Shown: positions 27,488 through 35,827 of the stretch, one piece after another | Numbering within the stretch: position 1 is the stretch's first letter | How the letters are laid out: each line of letters starts with the position of its first letter | Assembly (NCBI GenBank): GCA_024275315.1 | Contig: JAJRZK010000002.1 | Span: 1 to 64,000, forward strand | DNA length: 64,000 nucleotides | Source of the DNA: Nitrospirota bacterium | GTDB taxonomy: Bacteria; Nitrospinota_A; UBA7883 | Reading direction: 5' to 3' | Program-made: the position numbers and the translations under genes | Notes under the pieces: model-generated | Database searches by the model: none | What the model was told of the DNA's origin: nothing | The model's input: the letters and a program-made list of their open reading frames with translations, nothing else

Positions 27488-28792
27488 ATGAAACACACGG
27501 TGCGTTACGATGATCGGCAGTCGACAGTTATGCATGTCGACATGGACGCCTTTTTTGTGTCGGTAGAAGAAATATTAAACCCCACACTCAGGGGCAAACC
27601 GGTGATAGTCGGTGGTGACCCTAACCGCCGTGGCGTGGTCAGCGCCGCTTCATACAGGGCCAGGGAGTATGGTGTAAAATCGGGTATGTCAGCGGCCGAA
27701 GCCAGAAGATTGTGCCCGAAAGCCATATTTTTGCGCGGCTCACATCATATCTACGCTGAATATTCCGGCAGGGTGATGGACATACTGGGGAGATACACTC
27801 CCGTTGTCGAGCAGGTCAGCGTGGATGAGGCGTACCTGGACCTTACCGGATGCCAGCGCATGCACAAGGCCGATCCGATGACCATCGCCCAGCGTATCCA
27901 TGGAGCGATCCGAAACGATGTCGGGCTTCCGGCTTCTATAGGCATAGGCTCCAGCAGACTGATAGCCAAGATCGCCACAAACACCGCCAAACCGAGTGGG
28001 ATCATGCTGGTCCGCCCGGGTTATGAGGCCAGCTTTCTCGCTCCATTGCCAATCGCTGAAATTCCGGGTATCGGTCCGGCGACTGAGAAAATCTACAGAA
28101 AAATGGGAATCCGGTTCATTGGTGATTTGCTACGCTTCGAGCCCAGGTTGCTTAAACAGGCTTTTGGGAAGCGTGGCGGTGTCATGGCTGTCAGAGCGAG
28201 AGGCGTGGACACTCGCTCTGTCGGCGGCTACGGCGCACACGGTGGAAAAACAACGCCATACAGTCATAAATCTCCAAAAGGTCTCATGGGAACAATGCAA
28301 GGCGGCGAAGTAGCCCAGGGGACAGGACGACAGGGGCGCAGTGTAAGCAGGGAGATTACCTACGCTACAGACACAGAAGATCCGAACCGGTTGAGGGCTA
28401 CCCTGTCATACCTCGCCGAAAGTGTGGGCAGACGCGTCCGCAAATCCGGGCTTGTCTTTAAAACCGTATCGGTAAAGTTGCGCCATTCGGATTTTAAGAC
28501 ATTCACATGTTCCAGGGCTCTCGCCAGGCCGTGCGACGACACCAGCGTGATTTTCAAAACGGCAGACGAGTTGCTGGAAAGGCTTTTGACAAAAGGGGCG
28601 CGGATCAGGTTGGTGGGGGTGGCCGTTTCCACGACAGACCAGATGACGCAACTGGACCTGTTTGACAGCCAGGCAAAGTCGGCGTCGGCTCTCCTGCACA
28701 GGAATATGGACATCGTGCGGGACCGTTTCGGATTTGAATCGGTGCTGATGGCCCGGTCCTGTCTTCACTCCTTTTCAAGTAGAGCAAGGTAG
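27488..28792 (+). CDS. dinB: DNA polymerase IV (Y family, translesion)
   Basis: 434 residues. Palm motifs HVDMDAFFVSVEE and SVDEAYLDLTG carry the three catalytic acids; CPKAIFLRGSHHIYAEYS is the fingers region; EIPGIGPATEKIYRKMGI is the helix-hairpin-helix thumb. A C-terminal-region QLDLFD matches the beta-clamp-binding consensus. Unusually, about 35 extra Gly-rich residues sit between RGVDTR and SVSREITYAT, at the thumb-to-little-finger linker. ATG 27488 is used; the gene reads away from the HD-GYP gene. Confidence 0.95.
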   Translation: MKHTVRYDDRQSTVMHVDMDAFFVSVEEILNPTLRGKPVIVGGDPNRRGVVSAASYRAREYGVKSGMSAAEARRLCPKAIFLRGSHHIYAEYSGRVMDILGRYTPVVEQVSVDEAYLDLTGCQRMHKADPMTIAQRIHGAIRNDVGLPASIGIGSSRLIAKIATNTAKPSGIMLVRPGYEASFLAPLPIAEIPGIGPATEKIYRKMGIRFIGDLLRFEPRLLKQAFGKRGGVMAVRARGVDTRSVGGYGAHGGKTTPYSHKSPKGLMGTMQGGEVAQGTGRQGRSVSREITYATDTEDPNRLRATLSYLAESVGRRVRKSGLVFKTVSVKLRHSDFKTFTCSRALARPCDDTSVIFKTADELLERLLTKGARIRLVGVAVSTTDQMTQLDLFDSQAKSASALLHRNMDIVRDRFGFESVLMARSCLHSFSSRAR

Positions 28793-28805
28793 CTCGATCA
28801 TTTAC

Positions 28806-30656
28806 CTACCGCCCTGATTCCGGGCCGCTCCACCCGGATTTTGCAAAATAGTATTGCGCCTTGTCCTCGTCACCTTTTGCGCGATAGACCGAGCCCAGGT
28901 TGTAATTCGCCTCTTTGTTGCGAAGGTTAAGGTCCAGAAGATTTTTATATATTCTTATCGCGTCATCAAGCCTGCCTGAATAGACCAGGACCGCACCAAG
29001 CTTCAAATAGGCCTCCGCATAGTCGGGTTGCAGGTTTATCGCCATCACAAAATAGGGCCCGGCCGGCCTGTACATCTTTTTTTGAAGATACACCTTGCCT
29101 GCGGCATAGTGGGCCATGGCGAAAAACGGGTCCAGTCTGGTCGCCTTGCGATATCTTTCCAGGGCTTTGTTGAGATCGCCTCTTTTCTCCTCTACCAGGC
29201 CCAGGTGATAATGGGCATACGAAGATTCGTTATCAATCTCAACGGCTTGCTTGAACTGCTCCTCGGCTTTGTCAATCTGCCCATGGGAAATATAAAAAAC
29301 CCCCAGATTTAAATGCCCCCTGGTTTTGCCCGGTGATTTTTCCACCACGTCCAGCCAAAGCGCTTTTTGGGATTTCGACACATAATTACGGTTTTTCGCA
29401 ATCACTGCCAGGGGAATGGAGATAATCAGCAATATCGCAAGTAGTGTCTTGCATGACCCATATCCAGCTTTTTTCCCGAAAAACGCAAACAAAAGCGCGG
29501 CGAAGGAAATGAAGAGCCCCACCGACGGCAAATACATCCTGTGCTCGAAGGACAGGTCTTCCAATGGAAAGAAAGAAGACTCAACCGACAGGGCAAGGAA
29601 CATGAATATGATTCCGAAACTGGCCATCCTGTTTCTATTGAACAGCCAGACGGAAAAACCGAGCAACGATATCAGAATAGCGAATGAACCGGCGGAGTCT
29701 GCAAAGGATCTGGCCACGGTAATATCGTGGTCAATACATTGCCCCACAGGCGCCATCATCAGGCGCAGGTACATCACGACAACATCGAACTGGGTGAGGA
29801 GATATTCGTAGCTAGATAAAATATTGCCGCCCCTTGCGCCTATATGGTTCAGCTCGCTATTTTTGTCCAGAGCGGTCAACGCAGGAATAATCATCATAAC
29901 GGGGAGGAAAACGGACAGCCTGTACGCTTTTTCACGCAACGCCCTGAAAGAGCCGCAGATAAAAAAATATTCTATCAGTAAAATGGCGACCGGCAAAGTG
30001 ACGCAGTTTTGCTTGGTGAACATCGCGGCTATGGCGATAATTACGGAACCAGTCAGATAGCGATTGGACAGGGTCAACGAGCCATCATCCCGACTCTGGT
30101 ATGCCAGCGACGATTTTATGTAGAGTATCATAGACAGGATATAGAACATGGCCGCCAGAGAGGTGGTCCGTTGCCAGATATATGTAACCGCCTGCGTCTG
30201 GATAGGGTGGACAGCAAAAATCAGCGCGACAAACAGGGGAAAAAGAGAATAAATCCCGGCGCGACTCTCCGGCAAGCCCAAGCCGGGAATTCCGGTTCTG
30301 CGCCCTGCCATGACAAGCGACGCCGAAAGCCAGTATACAAGCAGACCGTTTATGAAATGAATGGCGAAATTGAATACATGATATCCGTAAACATCAAGAC
30401 CCCCGAGCCGATAATTTACCGCCAGGCTGAAAAACGTGAGAAACCTGGCCGGGTTGGTTGACCAGATCGCAGGGATGTCGGAAATATCCCTGATATCCCT
30501 GTTTTGCTCGATGGTCCACTGATCGTCGAACTGGAACGGATAGCTGAAGGTGTCTGAATAAATAAATAAAGGAGCCAGAAAAATAATTAACAGAACAAAA
30601 GCAACCTTGCCGCCGTAAGCAATGGACGCGCTTATTCTATGTGCCGGTTTTAACAT
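28806..30656 (-). CDS. GT-C-type membrane protein with C-terminal TPRs (putative pilin/protein O-glycosyltransferase)
   Basis: 616 residues. The N-terminal two thirds have about 10-11 membrane segments; the first periplasmic loop contains FQFDDQWTIEQN, an acidic pair where GT-C glycosyltransferases keep their catalytic Asp. HPIQTQAVTYIWQR and LEDLSFEHRMYLPSVGL resemble bacterial relatives of the TMTC/PMT type. Residues about 450-605 are four to five TPRs. It lies directly downstream of pilA on the same strand, separated by the pilA terminator, so glycosylation of the pilin is an attractive guess. Substrate and activity are unproved. Confidence 0.75.
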   Translation of the reverse strand: MLKPAHRISASIAYGGKVAFVLLIIFLAPLFIYSDTFSYPFQFDDQWTIEQNRDIRDISDIPAIWSTNPARFLTFFSLAVNYRLGGLDVYGYHVFNFAIHFINGLLVYWLSASLVMAGRRTGIPGLGLPESRAGIYSLFPLFVALIFAVHPIQTQAVTYIWQRTTSLAAMFYILSMILYIKSSLAYQSRDDGSLTLSNRYLTGSVIIAIAAMFTKQNCVTLPVAILLIEYFFICGSFRALREKAYRLSVFLPVMMIIPALTALDKNSELNHIGARGGNILSSYEYLLTQFDVVVMYLRLMMAPVGQCIDHDITVARSFADSAGSFAILISLLGFSVWLFNRNRMASFGIIFMFLALSVESSFFPLEDLSFEHRMYLPSVGLFISFAALLFAFFGKKAGYGSCKTLLAILLIISIPLAVIAKNRNYVSKSQKALWLDVVEKSPGKTRGHLNLGVFYISHGQIDKAEEQFKQAVEIDNESSYAHYHLGLVEEKRGDLNKALERYRKATRLDPFFAMAHYAAGKVYLQKKMYRPAGPYFVMAINLQPDYAEAYLKLGAVLVYSGRLDDAIRIYKNLLDLNLRNKEANYNLGSVYRAKGDEDKAQYYFAKSGWSGPESGR

Positions 30657-30725
30657 AACGTTGGATACTTTGACGTGGCCTGTTTGATCAAACCTGAAAA
30701 TCAGATGATTTTACAGGATTCGGGC

Positions 30726-30759
30726 AAAAAAAAACATGGCGCCCTAAAGGGGCGCCATG
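30726..30759 (-). terminator. Rho-independent terminator of pilA
   Basis: Stem CATGGCGCCC/GGGCGCCATG (30735-30744 with 30750-30759), 5-base loop, then nine T residues on the minus strand (30734-30726). It lies about 35 bases after the pilA stop, separating pilA from the gene below. Confidence 0.92.
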
Positions 30760-30793
30760 CCTTCCAAGTCCGAAGATACCTTCGGTTAAATTA

Positions 30794-31174
30794 TTACTGG
30801 AGACCGCCAGCCGCGGAGTTCCATGTGTAAACCGTGCTACCACCGTTGCAGTTCGGATGGGTGCCGGTCGCGCTCCAGTCAACAGTCGCGTCACTGGACG
30901 GGCTACCAAGAGCCAGCGTAACGTTGCTGGTCGCGGCGAAGCCGGTTACAGTTGTGCCATTACCGGTGATGATGTATTTATCGTTGTCGGTAAAATAGGC
31001 TTCTTCAGAGATAGCCAGGTTGGCCAGGTCGGACTTGATGGCCGAACAGTAGGCCTTTTCACGATAGGCGGCGAACTGAGGAATGGCGATAGCGGCCAGG
31101 ATGCCGATGATCGCCACGACGATCAGAAGCTCTACCAATGTGAAACCTTCTTTTTTGCTAAGTGCGCGTAACAT
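30794..31174 (-). CDS. pilA: Type IV major pilin
   Basis: 126 residues. A short positive leader (LRALSKKEG) ends at the prepilin peptidase site G|FTLVELLIVVAIIGILAAI, with Glu5 of the mature protein present. A hydrophobic helix and a small globular head of about 80 residues follow. Two Cys (YCSAIK and HPNCNGG) could form a disulfide. GGAGGT precedes the ATG. A strong sigma-54 promoter lies upstream and a strong terminator downstream, which suggests a high-level monocistronic message. No assembly genes (pilB, C, D, T, Q) occur in the window. Confidence 0.95.
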   Translation of the reverse strand: MLRALSKKEGFTLVELLIVVAIIGILAAIAIPQFAAYREKAYCSAIKSDLANLAISEEAYFTDNDKYIITGNGTTVTGFAATSNVTLALGSPSSDATVDWSATGTHPNCNGGSTVYTWNSAAGGLQ

Positions 31175-31244
31175 ATCAAAACCTCCAAAAAATTAATGGT
31201 GATCGAACCATACCGATCATTTTTCATGCTCGGTCTTTTACGTA

Positions 31245-31260
31245 AGCAATGTGTGTGCCA
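31245..31260 (-). promoter_or_regulatory. Sigma-54 promoter of pilA
   Basis: On the minus strand TGGCACACACATTGCT: -24 element TGGCAC and -12 element TTGCT with the exact GG-to-GC spacing. Predicted start about 31235, giving a leader near 60 bases before the pilA ATG at 31174. Confidence 0.88.
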
Positions 31261-31662
31261 CGATTCGATGGCAAGATATGGCAATATATAACATATATAT
31301 ACAATAACTTAACTCCATCAATTCGATTGCTGGCATATCCTGTGTCATGAAGCGCACAAAAAATGACCCAATATCCCGCCAGAAATTGACAATTAATGTC
31401 AGCACGAGTTCGCCACGCCAGATGAATCAATGAAATACTTTGAATTATTGTATCTTAGATATGAACGCCAGGATCACCAAAGGAGACGATTATTGTCAAC
31501 ACCAACCGGCTCAACCTGTAACCCATTAATATTCATAGATATACAATTACAGAAAAACCGTTTCGCTGAGCCGTTCCAGCGGGTATGGCTTATCTTGATC
31601 TAGTGCAGGCAACTATCAATAGCAATTCGACGTTTTTTCCCGCCACCAACGAATCGAATATG
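31261..31662. other. AT-rich non-coding region between pilA and the small membrane gene
   Basis: No coding sequence is supported here. It holds the candidate PilR site, runs of ATATAT near 31285-31300, and a 10-base inverted pair GCAAGATATG (31271-31280) and CATATCTTGC (31676-31685), the latter inside the spacer of the rightward promoter. Confidence 0.6.
31387..31401. promoter_or_regulatory. Candidate PilR enhancer site
   Basis: TGACA-ATTAA-TGTCA, a perfect 5-base inverted repeat with a 5-base spacer, about 140 bases upstream of the pilA -12 element, where sigma-54 activators bind. Further TGTC half-sites occur at 31343-31346 and 31494-31497. PilR of Pseudomonas binds TGTC-containing sites (established); use of this site is inference. 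Confidence 0.5.
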
Positions 31663-31691
31663 TTGACATATGTAACATATCTTGCTATTGT
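31663..31691 (+). promoter_or_regulatory. Promoter of the small membrane protein gene
   Basis: TTGACA (31663-31668), 17-base spacer, TATTGT (31686-31691). The start codon at 31697 is so close that the message would be leaderless or nearly so. Confidence 0.6.
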
Positions 31692-31696
31692 TAGGC

Positions 31697-32098
31697 ATGA
31701 AAACTATTGAAAGCATTATGTTTTTCACTTTTTTGGTTAGCTATTCTTACGTAGCGCTAAGGTCGATCTTTTGGCCAGAGGTCGCCCGTGTAAACGAAAT
31801 ACGCTTTTTCAGCTCACCGGGTCTGGACCCATCAGACATTATCCCACACGGTCTGGCCGCCATATCAGCCATAGCCATGGTGGCGCATTTGACATTGGAG
31901 GGTTTTGTCGCCGGGCAGATTGTTCTTTACGTAAATGTGATTTTGTTTATTATATTTTCTCTGGCGCACTGGACGCACACATACCGAACAAAAATGCTGG
32001 AGCGGGTCAGGGCCACACGTCCATCCGGCTATCAGGCCGCAGGGATAAGGAAGCTTGCTTTAATAGTAATTATGGTCGCCCTACCCATCACATTATAG
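31697..32098 (+). CDS. Small integral membrane protein, unknown
   Basis: 133 residues with about four hydrophobic segments: near residues 8-25 (FFTFLVSYSYVALRSIF), 48-68 (IIPHGLAAISAIAMVAHL), 70-92 (VAGQIVLYVNVILFIIF) and 115-132. A basic loop (YRTKMLERVRATRPSGY) precedes the last. I do not recognise the family. It is divergent from pilA and convergent with the lipoprotein gene. ATG 31697 is the start; a TTG at 31682 lies inside the promoter. It has no clear ribosome site, consistent with leaderless translation. Confidence 0.6.
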   Translation: MKTIESIMFFTFLVSYSYVALRSIFWPEVARVNEIRFFSSPGLDPSDIIPHGLAAISAIAMVAHLTLEGFVAGQIVLYVNVILFIIFSLAHWTHTYRTKMLERVRATRPSGYQAAGIRKLALIVIMVALPITL

Positions 32099-32139
32099 CG
32101 GCTGGCATGTAGCAGGCGTGACATCAGGTTGTTCATTTG

Positions 32140-32161
32140 CACTTTGCATATATGCAAAGTG
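32140..32161. repeat. 22-base perfect palindrome
   Basis: The half-site CACTTTGCATA is followed immediately by its exact reverse complement. It lies between the convergent genes ending at 32098 and 32222. No T-run follows on either strand, so it is not a classic terminator. It could be a protein-binding site or an RNA hairpin. Confidence 0.8.
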
Positions 32162-32221
32162 TGGCTTGGACATTTTTAAAAAATTTCAGGGAACCTGTCA
32201 TGACCAGCGAATGCGCTGTCG

Positions 32222-34330
32222 CTATTTGGGTACGCGTTGATCAGGTGGTATGTACCTGACAATTTTTCCATTATCCACTGTTAGAAATGTGACGCTTTTA
32301 ACAGCGTCACCGTCCGGGTTCATGCTTGTCTCCCCGGTCAAACCCTCGAAAAATCTCAGCATTTGCAGATATTTTTTCATCTCCCTCCTGGACCCGGCCC
32401 CATGGGCTATGGCAGAAAGAGCTATCCTGACAGCGTCATACGCCTGGGCCGCAAGGATCGTGGGATCGGAGTGGAAATACAGATTGTAATCCCGCACAAA
32501 ACTTTGCACAGCAGGGGAATCGCTATCCTTGAAAAAACCATCAAGGAATATCACATCCCGGCTATACTGCTCTCCTATTTTTATAAAATCAGGATGATTG
32601 ACACCCTTCCCGGACAGCCTCGTTATCCCTTTGATATTATAAAATTCCAGCTCCGGCATGATTAGGCCCACCTTGTCATACAAGCCCGGTATGAATATAG
32701 CGTCATACTTGACCTGAAGCCCCGGCAGAAAATTTTTCCTGGTCAGGGGAAGCTTTCCATAATTAATTATCTGTGGCGTGGATATTTTGTCGCTATACCT
32801 GTTCATCAGTATGGAATTAAGCGTTTCCGGGCCCGCTCCGGGATTTTCCCTGGCGACTTTCATGATAATTTTTCTCAGCTCGCTATCGGTCATGCCTCCT
32901 ATTGCCACGATCTGCTTTCCGAAATCGGTCTGGTCCGGGCTATACGTTTGAACAGCGAGCACCTCTGCGCCACGTCGTTCAACCGAATCGGTGAAAAACT
33001 TCCCGACCTCCCACCCATACTTGTCCTCCGGATGGATCACCACGAATTTCCTGAGCCCCAACGTGTCTACCGCAAGTTCCGCTATTTTAGCGGCCTCCAC
33101 GCTGTTGGTGAGGGTGTTGCGATAAAGATAATCGCTAAGCGAAGCCGCTCCCTCGGCAGTGGCCGACGGGCTGAAAACGGGTATACGGTATCTTTCCGCC
33201 ACCGCGGCGGAGTTTTCGAATTCGCTGCTGAACACTGGCCCTATAACCAGGATTGTATCCCGGTCCTGGGCTATCCGTTCAACCACGTCACTCGCGCCGC
33301 CCGGGTCTGAACCGGAGTCTTTTATTACGAGATGTATTCCCCTGTCCCGAACCAGCTTTTGAAAAGAGTTGAAGGCCAGTTGCATACCCTGAACGATCTC
33401 TCGCCCCGTTTTTGCGTTGGGACCGGACAAGGGAAGAACCGCCCCGATCTTGATCCTTGAAGGTGTAAACGTATCGTCGCCGATCGTCTGCCCAACATGG
33501 CCCTTGGGGGGTGTCGACAAGGCGAACTGGCTCTCATACGTTTTCTTTGTTCTCGCCAGAGCGGCGGCGTCTCCGTTTTGCCTGTATATTCTTATCAGCT
33601 CTTCAAAAGCCAGCTTGGCCGGCCAGCGGGAGCTATACTTTTTGGTCACTGAGACAAGCTCCCCCTCGCCAAGAAAATTGTGCAGAATTCTTCCGATCTT
33701 TGATTTGGAAATCACTACAAGCTCGGTGCTCTGCGCCAGTTTCTCCGCTTCTACATAAAACTTTATCGCTTCTGTAAAGTCTGATTTTTTCTCCGACAGG
33801 CTCCCGAGGAAAAAGTATATATACGCTTTGTTGCCTGGCCTTACGTTCCTGGTCAAAACTATGTTAAACGTGTTCTCCGCTTTTTCGAACTCGTTCAAAT
33901 GGTACCGGCATATGCCGGAGTTGATAAGTGACTCTTCATACACCTCCGAGTTGCGAAACCGGTCGATTATCACGTCGAAAAAATAGAGCGCGTCCCTGTA
34001 CCGGCCCATCTCGAACCAGGACATGCCTATCTTGAAATAGGCGTTGTCGATAAGGTCGCTTTGTGGCGACGATTCTGTTATGAATCTTTTGTATGTCTGG
34101 ACGGCCTCGGAATAATGCCTCCTGGCGTAAAGGTTTTCAGCTTTTCTATATATCGAGTTCGCCTGGCCGAGGGGAAACTTTGCAGAGGATACTATCAGAC
34201 GGTCGGTTCTGACCGGCGGCTCTGAATAGGATCCCGGTCTTTCACCCTTGCCGCGGGAGGCGCAGGCGGTGACCAGCAACGAAATCACCATCCCCAGGGC
34301 AAGAAGCTTACTATTCATCCTCCCCATCAC
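32222..34330 (-). CDS. LpoA-like lipoprotein: TPRs plus LivJ-type ligand-binding domain
   Basis: 702 residues. A signal peptide ends at the lipobox VTAC (about residue 23). Residues about 55-270 hold TPR-like helical repeats, and about 290-690 a type I periplasmic-binding domain (IKIGAVLPLSGPNAKTGREIVQGMQLA; ILVIGPVFSSEFENSAAVAERYRIPVFSPSAT). The same order, helical repeats then LivJ-like domain, is found in LpoA, the outer-membrane activator of PBP1a, so a peptidoglycan-synthesis role is possible. GTG 34330 is chosen because AGGAGG lies 8 bases upstream. The gene starts inside the 3' end of the PilR-type gene (20-base overlap), so the two are coupled. Confidence 0.85.
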   Translation of the reverse strand: MMGRMNSKLLALGMVISLLVTACASRGKGERPGSYSEPPVRTDRLIVSSAKFPLGQANSIYRKAENLYARRHYSEAVQTYKRFITESSPQSDLIDNAYFKIGMSWFEMGRYRDALYFFDVIIDRFRNSEVYEESLINSGICRYHLNEFEKAENTFNIVLTRNVRPGNKAYIYFFLGSLSEKKSDFTEAIKFYVEAEKLAQSTELVVISKSKIGRILHNFLGEGELVSVTKKYSSRWPAKLAFEELIRIYRQNGDAAALARTKKTYESQFALSTPPKGHVGQTIGDDTFTPSRIKIGAVLPLSGPNAKTGREIVQGMQLAFNSFQKLVRDRGIHLVIKDSGSDPGGASDVVERIAQDRDTILVIGPVFSSEFENSAAVAERYRIPVFSPSATAEGAASLSDYLYRNTLTNSVEAAKIAELAVDTLGLRKFVVIHPEDKYGWEVGKFFTDSVERRGAEVLAVQTYSPDQTDFGKQIVAIGGMTDSELRKIIMKVARENPGAGPETLNSILMNRYSDKISTPQIINYGKLPLTRKNFLPGLQVKYDAIFIPGLYDKVGLIMPELEFYNIKGITRLSGKGVNHPDFIKIGEQYSRDVIFLDGFFKDSDSPAVQSFVRDYNLYFHSDPTILAAQAYDAVRIALSAIAHGAGSRREMKKYLQMLRFFEGLTGETSMNPDGDAVKSVTFLTVDNGKIVRYIPPDQRVPK

Positions 34331-35705
34331 CTGAAGAGCCTCCTATACCATATTTCGCCAGCTTATACCGGAAAGACCTGAATGACAGTTTCACAAGTTT
34401 CGCCGCTTGTTTCTTTTTACCTCCAGCCGCCTCCAGCGCCTTGGTGAGATACTCCTTTTCAAGACCGCTTAACATCTCCTCTAAATCCACGCCTTCATCC
34501 GGAATCGTCATGGTCCCATTACGGATATCCACGCCGGAGAGCTTGATTTCGTCAGGCAGGTTTTCCGGCTCGATGCGTGTTCCAGTGGCCAGGACTATGG
34601 CTCTTTCAATTACGTTTTCCAACTCGCGGACGTTTCCACGCCAGTGGTAATTTTCAAGCAGTCTCATCGCATCATTGGATATTGACATCCCCGCCTTCGC
34701 GTTGGACACGACGAACTTTTCCACAAACCGGTTTACCAGCAGGGGGATGTCCTCCCTGCGCTCCCTTAAGGGCGGTATGTGTATCGGTATTATGTTCAAA
34801 CGGTAATACAAGTCCTCGCGAAACAGGCCATCTTCGATAAGCTTCTCGAGATTCTGGTTTGTCGCGGCTATCACTCTTATGTCAACCTTGATGTCCTTTA
34901 CGCCGCCCACACGCTTGAACTCCCGCTCCTGCAACACACGCAACATTTTCACCTGGACAGAAATAGGGGCTTCGCCAACTTCATCAAAAAAAAACGTACC
35001 GCCGTCGGAAACTTCCAGCAATCCTTTTTTGTCCGCATTGGCCCCGGTAAACGCGCCTTTCTGATATCCAAACATCTCACTTTCCAATAGCTGTTCGGGC
35101 ATGGCGCCACAGTTAATGGAGATGATCGGTCTGTCTTTTCTGTTCGACAGGTAATGAATGGCTTTGGCCACCAGCTCTTTTCCAGTTCCGGATTCCCCTG
35201 TAATCAGCACGGTGGAGTTCGACACGGCCACTTTTTTAATCAGGCGAAAAATGTTCACCATTTGCTCGGACCTGCCAAGCAGATCACCAAGGCTGTAAGA
35301 CTGTACCACCTCTTCCTTGAGCCGCCTTATCTCCTCCTTGTCCCGGCGCCGCTCCAGCGCCTTGGATACGACAAGCTTGATCTCGTCCACCTTGAAAGGC
35401 TTTGTAATGTAGTCATACGCGCCCATCTTCATCGCTTCAACCGCGGTGTCGGCGGAGCCAAAGGCCGTTATCATGATCACCGGCACTTCCGGATCGAATT
35501 CCATGGAGCTTTTGAGCACAGCCATGCCGGTGGCCTTGGGCATGTTTATATCCGTGATTACAAGATCGATCGAACGGCTGGTTACAACTTCGATGGCTTC
35601 TTCGGCGGAGGCGGTGGTTACAACATCGTATCCTTCTCTTGACAGCATGATCTCCAGGAATTCCCTCATGCTTTTTTCGTCATCGGCTACCAAAACTGTT
35701 AACAT
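34311..35705 (-). CDS. pilR: Sigma-54-dependent response regulator, PilR/NtrC type
   Basis: 464 residues. Receiver (about 1-120) with VADDE, phospho-Asp in LVITDINMP and Lys in ITKPF. AAA+ domain (about 140-380) with Walker A GESGTGKE, the sigma-54-contacting loop GAFTGA, Walker B GGTFFFDEVGEAP and the R-finger region LFREDLYYRLN. The C-terminal Fis-type HTH reads KKKQAAKLVKLSFRSFRYKLAKYG; the SFRSFRY segment is characteristic of PilR. ATG 35705 (AGGA 6 bases upstream) gives the normal N-terminus. The likely target is the sigma-54 promoter of pilA, 3 kb away. No PilS-like kinase is adjacent. Confidence 0.93.
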   Translation of the reverse strand: MLTVLVADDEKSMREFLEIMLSREGYDVVTTASAEEAIEVVTSRSIDLVITDINMPKATGMAVLKSSMEFDPEVPVIMITAFGSADTAVEAMKMGAYDYITKPFKVDEIKLVVSKALERRRDKEEIRRLKEEVVQSYSLGDLLGRSEQMVNIFRLIKKVAVSNSTVLITGESGTGKELVAKAIHYLSNRKDRPIISINCGAMPEQLLESEMFGYQKGAFTGANADKKGLLEVSDGGTFFFDEVGEAPISVQVKMLRVLQEREFKRVGGVKDIKVDIRVIAATNQNLEKLIEDGLFREDLYYRLNIIPIHIPPLRERREDIPLLVNRFVEKFVVSNAKAGMSISNDAMRLLENYHWRGNVRELENVIERAIVLATGTRIEPENLPDEIKLSGVDIRNGTMTIPDEGVDLEEMLSGLEKEYLTKALEAAGGKKKQAAKLVKLSFRSFRYKLAKYGIGGSSGDGEDE

Positions 35706-35827
35706 GGCAATCCTGATGTGTAAACGTAAAATAACCCTTGCGCCCAAACGACGCGGCCGGTGTCACTGAACCCGGAGGGGAATGATAACCTACTTTAACC
35801 AACTCCCGCAAATATCATAACAGTCCG

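Noticed and set aside
30682-30693. 12-base palindrome GTTTGATCAAAC before the GT-C gene
   Set aside because: Short and isolated; no second copy or half-site seen, so only a chance palindrome can be claimed.
31355-31369. 15-base sequence CACAAAAAATGACCC repeated at 39486-39500
   Set aside because: A single exact 15-mer match between AT-rich gaps is expected by chance in 64 kb.
31271-31685. GCAAGATATG and its complement CATATCTTGC 400 bases apart around the pilA upstream region
   Set aside because: Ten bases in AT-rich DNA; too short and too far apart to call a functional inverted repeat.
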